This document shows, piece by piece, positions 54,482-63,370 of a stretch of 64,000 nucleotides of DNA. Under the pieces are notes generated by a model. That model was not told the DNA's origin and did not search any database. It saw nothing but the letters and a program-made list of their open reading frames with translations. How positions within the stretch are numbered: position 1 is the stretch's first letter; every line of letters starts with the position of its first letter. The translations under genes and the position numbers were made by a program. This DNA comes from Paenibacillus segetis. Its GTDB lineage: Bacteria; Bacillota; Bacilli; Paenibacillales; Paenibacillaceae. Location of the stretch: assembly GCF_014639155.1 (NCBI RefSeq), contig NZ_BMFT01000001.1:806001-870000 (forward strand). Direction: 5' to 3'.

Positions 54482-54508
54482 AGTAGTGACTGATTTCTTT
54501 CTATATAA

Positions 54509-54540
54509 GGCACTCGATCTTAGATTCGGGTGCTATTTTT
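54509..54540 (+). terminator. Terminator of the met operon
   Basis: GGCACTCGA / TTCGGGTGCT stem with T-run. Confidence 0.82.
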
Positions 54541-54628
54541 CTGCCTATGATTATGTTACGATAATAGCCATAAACTATTTTTAATTTTAATATACTTCAT
54601 CAATACGGGAATGAGGAGGCAGGCCAGA

Positions 54629-55765
54629 GTGACTGCAATAGACGATATACTAGATAAGGCGCTTCAAGGGGAGCGATTGAACCTTGAAGATACGATACGG
54701 TTATTTGAATCTAATGAAATTGAAAAAATGGGACATACCGCTAATATATTAATGGAGCGGAAGCATCCTGAGCCAGTGACAACTTTTGTCATTGGTCGAA
54801 ACATTAACTACACGAATGTATGTGATGTTTATTGTCGTTTTTGCGCATTCTACCGCAGACCGGGATCCGAGGAAGGTTATGTCCTTCCGGATGAGGTTAT
54901 TTTCCAAAAAATCCAGGAAACCATGGATGTTGACGGAACAGAAATTTTGATGCAGGGTGGAACGAATCCAAACCTGCCGTTTAGTTACTATACGGATTTG
55001 CTCAAGGCGATTAAAGAGCGCTTCCCAGAGATTACAATGCATTCCTTCTCCCCAGCGGAGATTATGAAGATGAAAGAGGTCTCGGACGGTCTATCTCTCG
55101 AAGAGGTAGTGCGTCAAATACACGAAGCCGGGTTAGATTCACTACCTGGTGGTGGAGCTGAGATTCTAGATGACCGTACACGTCGTAAGATTAGCCGACT
55201 CAAAGGTTCATGGACAGATTGGATGGATGTAATGAAGACTGCCCATCGCATTGGGATGAACACGACGGCGACGATGGTTATCGGATTAGGTGAATCCATG
55301 GAGGAACGTGCGCTACATTTGATGCGTGTACGTGATGCTCAAGATGAATGCATTCAGAACGGATATGATTCTGAAGGGTTCTTAGCATTTATTCCGTGGA
55401 CATTCCAGCCTGACAATACGAACTTGAAGCTGGATAGACAAACTCCACAAGAATATTTGAAAACAGTGGCGATTAGCCGTATCGTTCTCGATAATATTAA
55501 GAATATTCAATCTTCTTGGGTAACTATGGGTCCAGAGATTGGAAAGCTGTCTCTGCAATATGGATGTAATGACTTTGGTAGTACAATGATCGAAGAGAAC
55601 GTAGTTTCTTCAGCTGGTGCAACCTACAAGGTTAACATAGAATCTATTACTGAGATCATCCGTGAAGCAGGCAAAATCCCGGCGCAACGGAATACTCGTT
55701 ATGAAATCCTACGGGTATTTGAAGAGGGAAGCTCGATCGAACGAGATTTTACCATGCAAAATTAA
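54629..55765 (+). CDS. mqnC: Cyclic dehypoxanthinyl futalosine synthase
   Basis: 378 residues. Radical SAM enzyme of the futalosine menaquinone pathway, cyclising dehypoxanthinyl futalosine. Cluster cysteines C65-x3-C69-x2-C72 (NVCDVYCRFCAF). The NYTNVC and SLPGGGAEIL segments separate this group from CofH and MqnE. The GTG at 54629 with GGAGG ten bases before is preferred over the ATG at 54611, which overlaps that site. Other mqn genes are not in the window. Confidence 0.92.
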   Translation: MTAIDDILDKALQGERLNLEDTIRLFESNEIEKMGHTANILMERKHPEPVTTFVIGRNINYTNVCDVYCRFCAFYRRPGSEEGYVLPDEVIFQKIQETMDVDGTEILMQGGTNPNLPFSYYTDLLKAIKERFPEITMHSFSPAEIMKMKEVSDGLSLEEVVRQIHEAGLDSLPGGGAEILDDRTRRKISRLKGSWTDWMDVMKTAHRIGMNTTATMVIGLGESMEERALHLMRVRDAQDECIQNGYDSEGFLAFIPWTFQPDNTNLKLDRQTPQEYLKTVAISRIVLDNIKNIQSSWVTMGPEIGKLSLQYGCNDFGSTMIEENVVSSAGATYKVNIESITEIIREAGKIPAQRNTRYEILRVFEEGSSIERDFTMQN

Positions 55766-55883
55766 CGATAATTATTCGTAATATTACAATTTTTTTCACT
55801 GAATTTCTTTCCATGAATCGCTCCGTATATCCGTTTCCTCCCCACCATATACTTTGGAGGAGGAAGTGGAAGGGGGCGAGTGC

Positions 55884-56789
55884 ATGGATTTTTTTATGAT
55901 ATGTGCAAAATTGGATTCCGCAGAGTCGGGAGATCTGTTACCCGGATACATTGAAGAAGCGTTAAATGGTTTATATAAGGATAAAGCAAGGACGGAACTT
56001 ACTACCCAGCTGGATGGGAAGATGGTCAAGGTCTTGCTAAGTGTTCATGACACATGGGATACCTATGGGAATGACTGGCCCAATAAGCTGGTGCAACGAC
56101 TAGCAGAGGCGCTTGCTAACTACATCGTGGAGGTCAAGGAAGAGGGGATCGTCTCGGAGATCATCGCATCGGAATATTCCTTGTCCTCTCCTGAACAATC
56201 GAAGGCCGTTAAGGAACTAAGCTGCAAACTGCTCGGAACAGAACAGGATAGCGTTGAAGCCAGAAGGCTGCGAATGACAGGGCTGACGGAGTCCTGTTAC
56301 TTATTCTTGCTGGAGAATAAGTCCCTCCATATAGATGGATTTATCACTTTTCGCTTAAAGGAATATAGAGCGAAGCTGAAGGAAATTGTAGATTTTGCTG
56401 TTGATGAATATTTACTTGATAAGCAGTACGAGGAGTTTATAGGGTTGCTCCAATATTTCGTGTACTTCCAGGAACCTCTGACACCTTTAGTTCATTTAAT
56501 GCATATACGCGGTAATGAATTCAGTGTTCTGAACCAAGACTTCTCATCGGTAAGTGTTTCCTCTGTTAGTGGAGTGGTGGCAAGAATAGCTGATCAGGAG
56601 CTTGAGCTGGAGGATATTGTCGTAAGCACATTAATTTCGCTATCCCCTAGCCGTATAGTGATTCATACCCGCGATCCGGAGGTCGTCATTATCTCCACCA
56701 TCCGGCGTATTTTTGGCGAGCGAGTTGAACTTTGTTTACTTTGTCCACACTGTAATTTATTACATCAAGGAGCCAGACACAGTGATTAA
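55884..56789 (+). CDS. ytxC: YtxC-like sporulation protein
   Basis: 301 residues from the ATG with a GGAAGGGGG site; a TTG at 55854 is less likely. Matches the YtxC family (putative sporulation protein) in length and in the core FITFRLKEYRAKLKEIVD, AVDEYLLDKQYEEFI. It ends with a cysteine pair (LCLLCPHCNLLHQ) that might bind a metal. The gene precedes thrS as in Bacillus subtilis, supporting the call. Molecular function unknown. Confidence 0.85.
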   Translation: MDFFMICAKLDSAESGDLLPGYIEEALNGLYKDKARTELTTQLDGKMVKVLLSVHDTWDTYGNDWPNKLVQRLAEALANYIVEVKEEGIVSEIIASEYSLSSPEQSKAVKELSCKLLGTEQDSVEARRLRMTGLTESCYLFLLENKSLHIDGFITFRLKEYRAKLKEIVDFAVDEYLLDKQYEEFIGLLQYFVYFQEPLTPLVHLMHIRGNEFSVLNQDFSSVSVSSVSGVVARIADQELELEDIVVSTLISLSPSRIVIHTRDPEVVIISTIRRIFGERVELCLLCPHCNLLHQGARHSD

Positions 56790-56801
56790 AGCGATATAGA
56801 T

Positions 56802-56840
56802 AAAGCTGTCAGGTGCCCATCACTTATGACAGCTTTTCTT
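56802..56840 (+). terminator. Terminator after ytxC
   Basis: 10-bp stem AAAGCTGTCA / TGACAGCTTT, T-run running into the next promoter. Confidence 0.88.
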
Positions 56841-56867
56841 GACGGTAGAATGCGATACGATTATAAT
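56839..56867 (+). promoter_or_regulatory. Sigma-A promoter of thrS
   Basis: TTGACG (56839-56844), 17-base spacer, TATAAT (56862-56867). Confidence 0.82.
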
Positions 56868-56899
56868 TACATGCAGAATGAATTTTTGCACAAATATGA

Positions 56900-57179
56900 A
56901 AAGCGTTGATAAAGATATGGACCATTGACATTGAACTGTACAGAGAGAGGGAACGTTTCTGGCTGGAAGTCCCTTCAGCTTCGGTATTGGTCTACCACTT
57001 TGTAGCTGCTTTCCTGAACTCGGACGGAACTGTTATCTAGTCCTGAATGGTATTAAGGAATGCCGGGTCATTGCCGTTACACAATGCCGAATAAGGGCTT
57101 ATCCGTGATTAGCGGAGGAGCCGAATGAGGGTGGAACCACGGGTATATAACGCTCGTCCCTTTCCGGGACGGGCTTTTT
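56900..57179 (+). ncRNA. T-box leader, threonine specifier (ACC)
   Basis: Specifier ACC at 56994-56996 in TCTACCACTTTGTAGC; T-box GAGGGTGGAACCACGGG around 57128-57142; terminator GCTCGTCCC / GGGACGGGC at 57152-57179 with T-run. Controls thrS through uncharged tRNA-Thr. Confidence 0.93.
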
Positions 57180-57225
57180 GTATTATCCGCTTCCAACAAG
57201 TAGAACTTATTTTAGGGAGGAAAAC

Positions 57226-59166
57226 ATGGTGGCAGTATCAATTTCATTACCGGACGGTTCGGTCCGGGAGTATGCTGAAGGTAGTACTTTGGAGGATGTA
57301 GCAGCATCGATTAGTAGCGGGTTACGCAAAAATGCAGTAGGCGGAAAAATAAATGGGGTCACAGTTGACCTGAATACTAAACTTGAGGATGGCGCGTCCG
57401 TTGAGTTAATTACGCTTGATTCTAAAGATGGTTTGGAAATGATGCGTCATAGTTGCGCTCACTTGCTCGCGCAAGCAGTGAAAAGACTATATGGCAATAA
57501 AGAAGTTAAACTCGGCATCGGTCCGGTTATCGAAGATGGTTTCTATTACGATATGAATTTGGAACATCCACTTAATCCTGAAGATTTGCAAAAAATCGAG
57601 AAAGAAATGGAGCGTATCATCGGCGAGAATTTACCGATTACACGCAGAAACGTGAGCCGTGCAGAAGCTCTCGCCATTTTTACGGAGCTTGGTGACCAAT
57701 ACAAACTGGAATTGATTAACGATCTTCCTGAAGACAGCATCATTTCCATTTACGATCAAGGCGAATTCTTTGACCTATGTCGCGGACCGCATGTACCATC
57801 TACAGGTAAGATCAAAGTATTTAAGTTGCTAAGCGTTGCTGGTGCTTACTGGCGCGGTAATAGCGACAATGTAATGTTGCAGCGTATTTACGGTACGGCT
57901 TTTGCCAAAAAAGCTGAGCTGGATGAGCATCTGCATTTGCTCGAGGAAGCTAAGAAACGGGATCACCGTAAACTAGGTAAAGAGCTGAATATCTTCACGT
58001 TCTCTAATCTTGTGGGACAAGGATTGCCGATTTGGCTTCCTAAGGGTGCTACCCTACGTCGTACACTAGAACGTTACATTGTTGATATGGAAGAACGGTT
58101 GGGATATCAGCATGTATATACACCAGTATTGGGTAATGTTGAATTGTACAAAACATCGGGTCACTGGGAGCACTACCAAGAAGATATGTTCCCGAAAATG
58201 GTTCTTGATAACGAGGAGTTAGTTCTTCGTCCAATGAACTGCCCTCACCATATGATGGTATACAAGAGTGATATGCGGAGCTACCGGGATCTTCCGATCC
58301 GTATTGCTGAGCTGGGTATGCAGCACCGTTATGAAATGTCAGGTGCATTGACAGGCTTACACCGTGTTCGTGCGATGACTCTGAATGATGCTCATATTTT
58401 CTGTCGTTTGGATCAGATCAAAGGTGAATTTACTCGCGTACTCGATTTGATCAAACAGGTATATAGCGATTTTGGTATTAACGAGTACCGCTTCCGTCTA
58501 TCTTATCGTGATCCGAAGGACACAGAGAAATATTTCGCGAATGATGAGATGTGGGATACAGCGCAACGGATGTTGCGTGAGGTTGTGGAAGAAGCTGGAT
58601 TACCGTTCTTTGAGGCTGAGGGTGAAGCAGCTTTCTACGGACCTAAGCTTGACGTACAGATCAAAACAGCTCTAGGTAAGGAAGAAACCCTTTCGACTGT
58701 ACAGATCGACTTCTTGCTACCAGAACGTTTCGAGCTGGAATACGTTGGCGATGACGGTGCTAAACATCGTCCAGTCGTATTGCACCGGGGAATACTTGGA
58801 ACGATGGAACGTTTCTCGGCATTCTTACTTGAGAACTTCGCGGGCAACCTGCCTCTATGGTTAGCGCCAGTTCAGGCAAAAGTAATTCCGGTTTCGGTTG
58901 CGTTTGAAGGTTATGCTCGTGAGGTTCAAGAGAAGCTTCAAGCGGCGGGAGTCCGTGCAGAGAGTGATCTGCGCAACGAAAAGCTTGGATATAAGATTCG
59001 TGAAGCTCAATTGGAGAAGCTACCTTACATGTTCGTTGTTGGTGAGAGCGAGCAAAGCAGTGGCAGTGTCTCCATTCGTAAACGTGGAGAAGGAGATCTT
59101 GGCGCTAAATCACTTGATGAAGTAATCTCCATGCTTCGTGACGAAATTTCTAACCACACGATCTAA
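57226..59166 (+). CDS. thrS: Threonyl-tRNA synthetase
   Basis: 646 residues, full length: TGS domain (1-63), SAD/editing domain (about 70-225, with [12 protein letters not shown]), class II core with the zinc cysteine in [17 protein letters not shown], and motif 3 [11 protein letters not shown], then the anticodon-binding domain (about 545-640). The reading frame opens in the T-box terminator, but ATG 57226 has an AGGGAGG site. Monocistronic. Confidence 0.97.
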   Translation: MVAVSISLPDGSVREYAEGSTLEDVAASISSGLRKNAVGGKINGVTVDLNTKLEDGASVELITLDSKDGLEMMRHSCAHLLAQAVKRLYGNKEVKLGIGPVIEDGFYYDMNLEHPLNPEDLQKIEKEMERIIGENLPITRRNVSRAEALAIFTELGDQYKLELINDLPEDSIISIYDQGEFFDLCRGPHVPSTGKIKVFKLLSVAGAYWRGNSDNVMLQRIYGTAFAKKAELDEHLHLLEEAKKRDHRKLGKELNIFTFSNLVGQGLPIWLPKGATLRRTLERYIVDMEERLGYQHVYTPVLGNVELYKTSGHWEHYQEDMFPKMVLDNEELVLRPMNCPHHMMVYKSDMRSYRDLPIRIAELGMQHRYEMSGALTGLHRVRAMTLNDAHIFCRLDQIKGEFTRVLDLIKQVYSDFGINEYRFRLSYRDPKDTEKYFANDEMWDTAQRMLREVVEEAGLPFFEAEGEAAFYGPKLDVQIKTALGKEETLSTVQIDFLLPERFELEYVGDDGAKHRPVVLHRGILGTMERFSAFLLENFAGNLPLWLAPVQAKVIPVSVAFEGYAREVQEKLQAAGVRAESDLRNEKLGYKIREAQLEKLPYMFVVGESEQSSGSVSIRKRGEGDLGAKSLDEVISMLRDEISNHTI

Positions 59167-59194
59167 GTTAAGTTGACATCAGCAGAGCGGGCCA

Positions 59195-59320
59195 CTTGAA
59201 TCTGGAGAAGCGGACGCGTTCGCCTTTGTAGTTGGATTGTAACCCTGTAAGGTGTTATAAAAATGAGACAATCCAACTACAACAGCGATCGAAAGATCAA
59301 ATGGCGCGCGTAGCGTTGCA
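59195..59320. repeat. Copy of a dispersed intergenic hairpin repeat
   Basis: Core CTGGAGAAGCGGACGCGTTC then GCCTTTG, directly followed by a 13-bp perfect inverted repeat GTAGTTGGATTGT / ACAATCCAACTAC (about 59229-59281) and CAGCGATCG. The core matches that at 46619-46645. Confidence 0.55.
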
Positions 59321-59333
59321 ATCATAATGTATG

Positions 59334-59393
59334 AAATTTGACGCATATGGAAATCCTTCGTACTAAGGGGGAGATTTTCATATGCGTCAATTT
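59334..59393 (+). promoter_or_regulatory. Long hairpin holding the RBS and start codon of the 3D-domain gene
   Basis: 59338-59355 pairs with 59373-59390 (18 bp, one G-U), extended by AAA/TTT after a bulged T. The ribosome binding site GGGGGAG is in the loop (about 59367-59373) and the ATG (59382) is in the stem. Confidence 0.8.
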
Positions 59394-60074
59394 GTTATGT
59401 GGTACAGAATCGGAGTAGGATCACTCTTAACGATTCTGGTGATTACTCTGTTAACTTCGGACAACCCAATACAAGCAAATAACAATCCATCCATAAATGC
59501 TTACTCTGGTTATATCGAACCTGGAATATGGCTCAAATCTAAGTGGGTCTTAGGAAAACCAGAGCGGATGGTCTTTATGCCTGCAGAACGTCAAGAGGCG
59601 AACGTCATTCCACCGATAACTACCAAAGAGGAGCCAAAAGCGGAGAAGAAAGTGGTCAAGACAGTAAAAGTAATGGCTACTGGATACACGGCAGGTTATG
59701 AATCGACTGGTAAAAGACCTAGCCATCCTCAATACGGGATTACTTATTCGGGAGTTAAGGTCCGCAGAGACAAGAATACCGTTTCAACTATTGCGGCTGA
59801 TTTGAAGGTATTCCCATTGGGGACAATTCTTTATATCCCAGGATACGGCTATGGGGTAGTTGCGGATAAGGGGTCGGCCATAAAGGGTAAGAAGATCGAT
59901 CTGTACTTCAAAACTACCAAACAGGTATTCAAGGAATGGGGTAAGAAAGAAGTTGAAGTGCAAGTCATACGTAAAGGGAACGGCAAGCTGACAGAGGCTA
60001 TGCTAAAAGAACTAGGTAACGCGATGGAAGTTAGTGAGGAGATACCAGAGAATTTATGGAACAATGTCATCTAA
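59382..60074 (+). CDS. 3D-domain (YuiC/YocH-like) cell-wall protein
   Basis: 230 residues. One N-terminal membrane or signal segment (about 9-26), a linker, then a 3D domain (about 95-200) named for its three aspartates: [25 protein letters not shown] and [22 protein letters not shown] is the usual opening of this fold. Relatives are peptidoglycan lytic transglycosylases like MltA or stationary-phase and spore proteins such as YuiC. The start codon lies in a long hairpin, suggesting translational control. Confidence 0.88.
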   Translation: MRQFVMWYRIGVGSLLTILVITLLTSDNPIQANNNPSINAYSGYIEPGIWLKSKWVLGKPERMVFMPAERQEANVIPPITTKEEPKAEKKVVKTVKVMATGYTAGYESTGKRPSHPQYGITYSGVKVRRDKNTVSTIAADLKVFPLGTILYIPGYGYGVVADKGSAIKGKKIDLYFKTTKQVFKEWGKKEVEVQVIRKGNGKLTEAMLKELGNAMEVSEEIPENLWNNVI

Positions 60075-60191
60075 TGCTGTAGTCTGCATATTTTTCTTCA
60101 TTAATCGACATAATACTCAATGAAGTGTTTCCTGACGTCATCATTGGACCTTGACAGGAATCACCGTATTATGCAAATGGAGGTGAAATAT

Positions 60192-60353
60192 ATGCCGAAT
60201 CAAAACAATAAAAAAGCGGCTTCTCCTGAATACAAAACACCAAATGAGAAGTTTAACGCTGAATTCGCTGAAGAGAATAATTCAACGATAGCACAGAAAG
60301 CGAAAGCTTCCCGTAATGCTGTCTCTAATCAAGGCTCCCAAAAACAAAATTAA
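60192..60353 (+). CDS. Gamma-type SASP-like small protein
   Basis: 53 residues from the ATG with a GGAGGTG site. Hydrophilic, Asn/Gln/Lys/Ala-rich, with FNAEFAEENN, resembling the FxTEFAxET repeat of gamma-type small acid-soluble spore proteins (SspE), though only one copy is present. Such proteins are amino-acid stores in spores. Own terminator. Family call moderate. Confidence 0.6.
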   Translation: MPNQNNKKAASPEYKTPNEKFNAEFAEENNSTIAQKAKASRNAVSNQGSQKQN

Positions 60354-60368
60354 TTCCACATATTTATT

Positions 60369-60393
60369 AGAGCGCCTTTAGAGGCGCTCTTTC
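60369..60393 (+). terminator. Terminator after the SASP-like gene
   Basis: 9-bp stem AGAGCGCCT / AGGCGCTCT with a 4-base loop and T-run. Confidence 0.88.
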
Positions 60394-60539
60394 TTGTTGT
60401 TCTTATTTTTGTTAAAATCTAGTAGTAGACTCAGTCTGCAGACGGAGGAAGATTCAATCTCTCGGCGCTGTTATCCCATATTATAATGATATAAACTGTA
60501 ATTAATAAAGATTGTGCTGCAATAATGGAGGGATTTGAG

Positions 60540-61523
60540 ATGAGGGACGGCAGATTTTTTGGTGGGATGGTACTGATCGGTATCGGTGCATTGTTCTTGC
60601 TTAATCAAATGGGAATCACTGATATTAGTATTGGATATTTATTTTCGACCTATTGGCCCGTATTTTTAATATTAGGTGGACTTTCTCATTTATTTAATGG
60701 ACAACGCGGAGGATCCAATTTGATCGGTAGTGCAATATTGATCATTATCGGTGTTTACTTTTTGAGTAGAAATACCGGCTATGTCGTGGTTTCACCAGGA
60801 GAGTTCTTTAAATATTTCTTCCCAGTTATGCTGATCATTGGTGGTCTACATGTTCTATTCAAACCTCGTTCACATCGACGTGAACGTCGAGAAGAACGTC
60901 GGGAAGAGCGTCACCGCGACCGTCATAACCGTCATCGTGATAGAAATAATAACTGGAATGTTGAGTTTCCACCTCCAGCTCCGATGAATCCTCCGGTGCC
61001 ACCGATCACAGAGATGGAATCACCTTTAGACTCCATTTTTGGTGATGTAGGCAAGGAAGAATCTAAGAAGCAGGAGAAGTCGAACCAAGATAAATTCAAG
61101 CAAGATTATTATGGAATGGGAGGCGCATCAACAGGCAAAGTCGATGTGCTTAATAAATCAGGATTTATCGGTGATGTCCACTTCGGTCAAGAGTATTTCC
61201 AACTTCAACCGACGAACATTTCTCATTTTATCGGTGATACGATTATTGATTTGACGAAAGCGCAAATTCCTTATGGCGAGACTAAAATTAATGTATCTGC
61301 TTTTATCGGTGATGTGAAAGTATTTATCCCAGATGACATGGATATCGGTATTACCGTGACTTCAAGTGCTTTTATTGGGGATTTGAAAGTGCTCACACAG
61401 AATCAAGGTGGTTTTATGAGCAGTGTTCAAGCTCAATCTCCTTATTATGGAGAAGCAGGCAAGAAAGTAAAATTAATTGTCAGCGTCTTTATCGGTGACG
61501 TTAAAGTAAATATGGTAGGTTGA
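60540..61523 (+). CDS. liaF: LiaF-like envelope-stress regulator
   Basis: 327 residues. Four N-terminal membrane helices (about 1-105), a highly charged Arg/His-rich linker (RRERREERREERHRDRHN), then a beta-rich toastrack domain with repeated FIGD motifs (GFIGDV, HFIGDT, AFIGDV, AFIGDL, VFIGDV). LiaF inhibits the LiaS kinase in unstressed cells. The start is the ATG after GGAGGG; the ATG 15 bases earlier overlaps that site. First gene of liaF-liaS-liaR. Confidence 0.88.
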   Translation: MRDGRFFGGMVLIGIGALFLLNQMGITDISIGYLFSTYWPVFLILGGLSHLFNGQRGGSNLIGSAILIIIGVYFLSRNTGYVVVSPGEFFKYFFPVMLIIGGLHVLFKPRSHRRERREERREERHRDRHNRHRDRNNNWNVEFPPPAPMNPPVPPITEMESPLDSIFGDVGKEESKKQEKSNQDKFKQDYYGMGGASTGKVDVLNKSGFIGDVHFGQEYFQLQPTNISHFIGDTIIDLTKAQIPYGETKINVSAFIGDVKVFIPDDMDIGITVTSSAFIGDLKVLTQNQGGFMSSVQAQSPYYGEAGKKVKLIVSVFIGDVKVNMVG

Positions 61524-61527
61524 TATT

Positions 61528-62577
61528 ATGATGGTGCAACGTATTTTAAAAAATACCAAGTGGGAACTACTGTTTTATTTTCTGCTGACAGGCAGTATAA
61601 CGGCGGTCACCTTGTATATCGGTTCTACATCCGGGGTCATTGTGGTAAACGATGCCCGGGTGTGGATTTACGGTATCGCAGGGAGCGTCGTTTTGACGCT
61701 TATAATTGGTTATATCGCAGGACAACGTATTCAACGACGTATTGATCTACTCCATTTAAATATGCTCCAAGTGGCTAAGGGTAATCTATCAGTAAGAATG
61801 CCTGATACCGTGGATCAATCTTTTGCTAGTGTGTATCAGGAGTTTAACAATATGACCATTACGGTTGAGAAGAAAATGCAATTACTGCAGCAGCTTGGTG
61901 AGCAAGAAGTAGTAGAGAAGGAACAAGCGGCAGAATTAGCTGTTCTAGAGGAGAGACGACGGCTGGCTCGTGATCTACATGATACGGTGAGTCAGCAATT
62001 GTTCGCCATTCATATGGCAGCGTCCTCATTACCTAAGGTATTGGAGACTAATGAAGAACACGCAAAAACCGTACTGGATCAGTTAATCCAAATGTCGAAT
62101 TCAGCACAGAGGCAGATGCGCGCCTTGATTGCCCAACTTCGCCCGATGGAGCTTGTTGGCAAGACATTAGCGGAAGCATTAGATCAATGGTTCCCAGATT
62201 ATTGCAGACAGAATGGTTTGAAAGGTATGAAGGATATGGATCTTCAGGGAGACATGTCTGAAGCTAAGGAGCATCAATTATTTCTGATAACACAAGAAGC
62301 GATGGCTAATATCGTTAAACATGCGGGGGCTAAGCTTGTCAGCTTGTCACTTCGAGAAGGCCCACGTCAAGTTGTTTTAAGTATAAGTGATGACGGACAA
62401 GGCTTTAGTAGCTCATATCAAAAACAAGGCTCATATGGATTAACGACGATGAGGGAACGCGCCGAGAAGCTCGGGGGACATGTTGAGATTATTAGTAAGC
62501 CAGGTGCAGGAACAACGATTCGTGTGCATATACCGAAGTTTGAGGAAGGTAAAAGGGGAGAAGAAGAGGATGAGTGA
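61528..62577 (+). CDS. liaS: LiaS-like sensor histidine kinase
   Basis: 349 residues. Two membrane helices (about 15-33 and 47-66) with a very short external loop, a HAMP region, a HisKA_3 domain with phosphoacceptor H151 in RRRLARDLHDTVSQQL, and a HATPase (QEAMANIVKHAGA, SDDGQGF, GLTTMRERAEKLGG). Intramembrane-sensing NarL-type kinase responding to cell-wall damage. Begins 4 bases after liaF and overlaps liaR by 8 bases. Confidence 0.9.
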   Translation: MMVQRILKNTKWELLFYFLLTGSITAVTLYIGSTSGVIVVNDARVWIYGIAGSVVLTLIIGYIAGQRIQRRIDLLHLNMLQVAKGNLSVRMPDTVDQSFASVYQEFNNMTITVEKKMQLLQQLGEQEVVEKEQAAELAVLEERRRLARDLHDTVSQQLFAIHMAASSLPKVLETNEEHAKTVLDQLIQMSNSAQRQMRALIAQLRPMELVGKTLAEALDQWFPDYCRQNGLKGMKDMDLQGDMSEAKEHQLFLITQEAMANIVKHAGAKLVSLSLREGPRQVVLSISDDGQGFSSSYQKQGSYGLTTMRERAEKLGGHVEIISKPGAGTTIRVHIPKFEEGKRGEEEDE

Positions 62578-63229
62578 GAAGATCAAGGTCATGATCGTAG
62601 ACGACCATGATATGGTACGAATGGGCCTTAAGACATATTTGATGTTAGATCCAGGGTTTGAGGTGATAGCCGAAGCCACTGATGGTAAGGAAGTTGTGGA
62701 AGTACTGAACCAAATGGCCCCAGAAGGACTACCTGACATCATTTTAATGGATCTGATGATGCCGATAATGAATGGCGCTGAAGCTACAAAAGAAGTTTTG
62801 AACCGTTACCCTGGATTAAAAATAGTTATTCTTACTAGTTTCCTTGAAGATGACCTTGTCGTACAGGCTATCGAGGCGGGTGCTGTTAGTTATGTGCTGA
62901 AAACGGTATCTGCTGAGGAGCTTATTTATGCATTGCAAGGGGCAAATAGGGGAATGCCTGTGATGACAGGTGATGTTGCTCAAGCTCTAACGAGAGGACT
63001 TAGACAAAGATCTGTTCAAGACGATGACTCTGGCATGACAGGGCGCGAGAAGGAAGTTCTCCTTTTGATCGCAGAAGGAAAGAGCAACAAAGATATTGCG
63101 GAAGAATTACATATTAGTATCAAAACAGTCAAGACGCATGTCAGCAACCTACTGATGAAGTGTGAGCTTGAGGATCGTACACAACTCGCAATTTATGCTC
63201 ATCGGCAAGGTTGGGTCTCTCGTACGTAA
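62570..63229 (+). CDS. liaR: LiaR-like response regulator (NarL/LuxR family)
   Basis: 219 residues. Receiver domain with phospho-accepting D61 (ILMDLMMPIMNG) and acidic D11-D12, then a LuxR-type helix-turn-helix (TGREKEVLLLIAEGKSNKDI, SIKTVKTHVSNLL). The ATG at 62570, just after GAAGAGG, overlaps liaS. liaI-liaH targets are not seen here; a possible target is the htrA-type gene that follows. Confidence 0.92.
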   Translation: MSEKIKVMIVDDHDMVRMGLKTYLMLDPGFEVIAEATDGKEVVEVLNQMAPEGLPDIILMDLMMPIMNGAEATKEVLNRYPGLKIVILTSFLEDDLVVQAIEAGAVSYVLKTVSAEELIYALQGANRGMPVMTGDVAQALTRGLRQRSVQDDDSGMTGREKEVLLLIAEGKSNKDIAEELHISIKTVKTHVSNLLMKCELEDRTQLAIYAHRQGWVSRT

Positions 63230-63285
63230 ACTAAACATATATTTTAAAAAGAATAGATAGGCTTTTATCTCCTTTTTAATTGTTT

Positions 63286-63302
63286 TTAAGGTACGCTTAA
63301 GG
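63286..63302 (+). promoter_or_regulatory. Direct hexamer repeat upstream of htrA
   Basis: TTAAGG-TACGC-TTAAGG, two identical hexamers 11 bp apart, about 70 bases before the gene. This spacing is typical of OmpR-type response-regulator sites. Confidence 0.45.
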
Positions 63303-63370
63303 TTTATAGTACAGAATAAGAACATATAAACAACACCCCCTGAACAACAGGGGAAGGAGGTATAATCACT

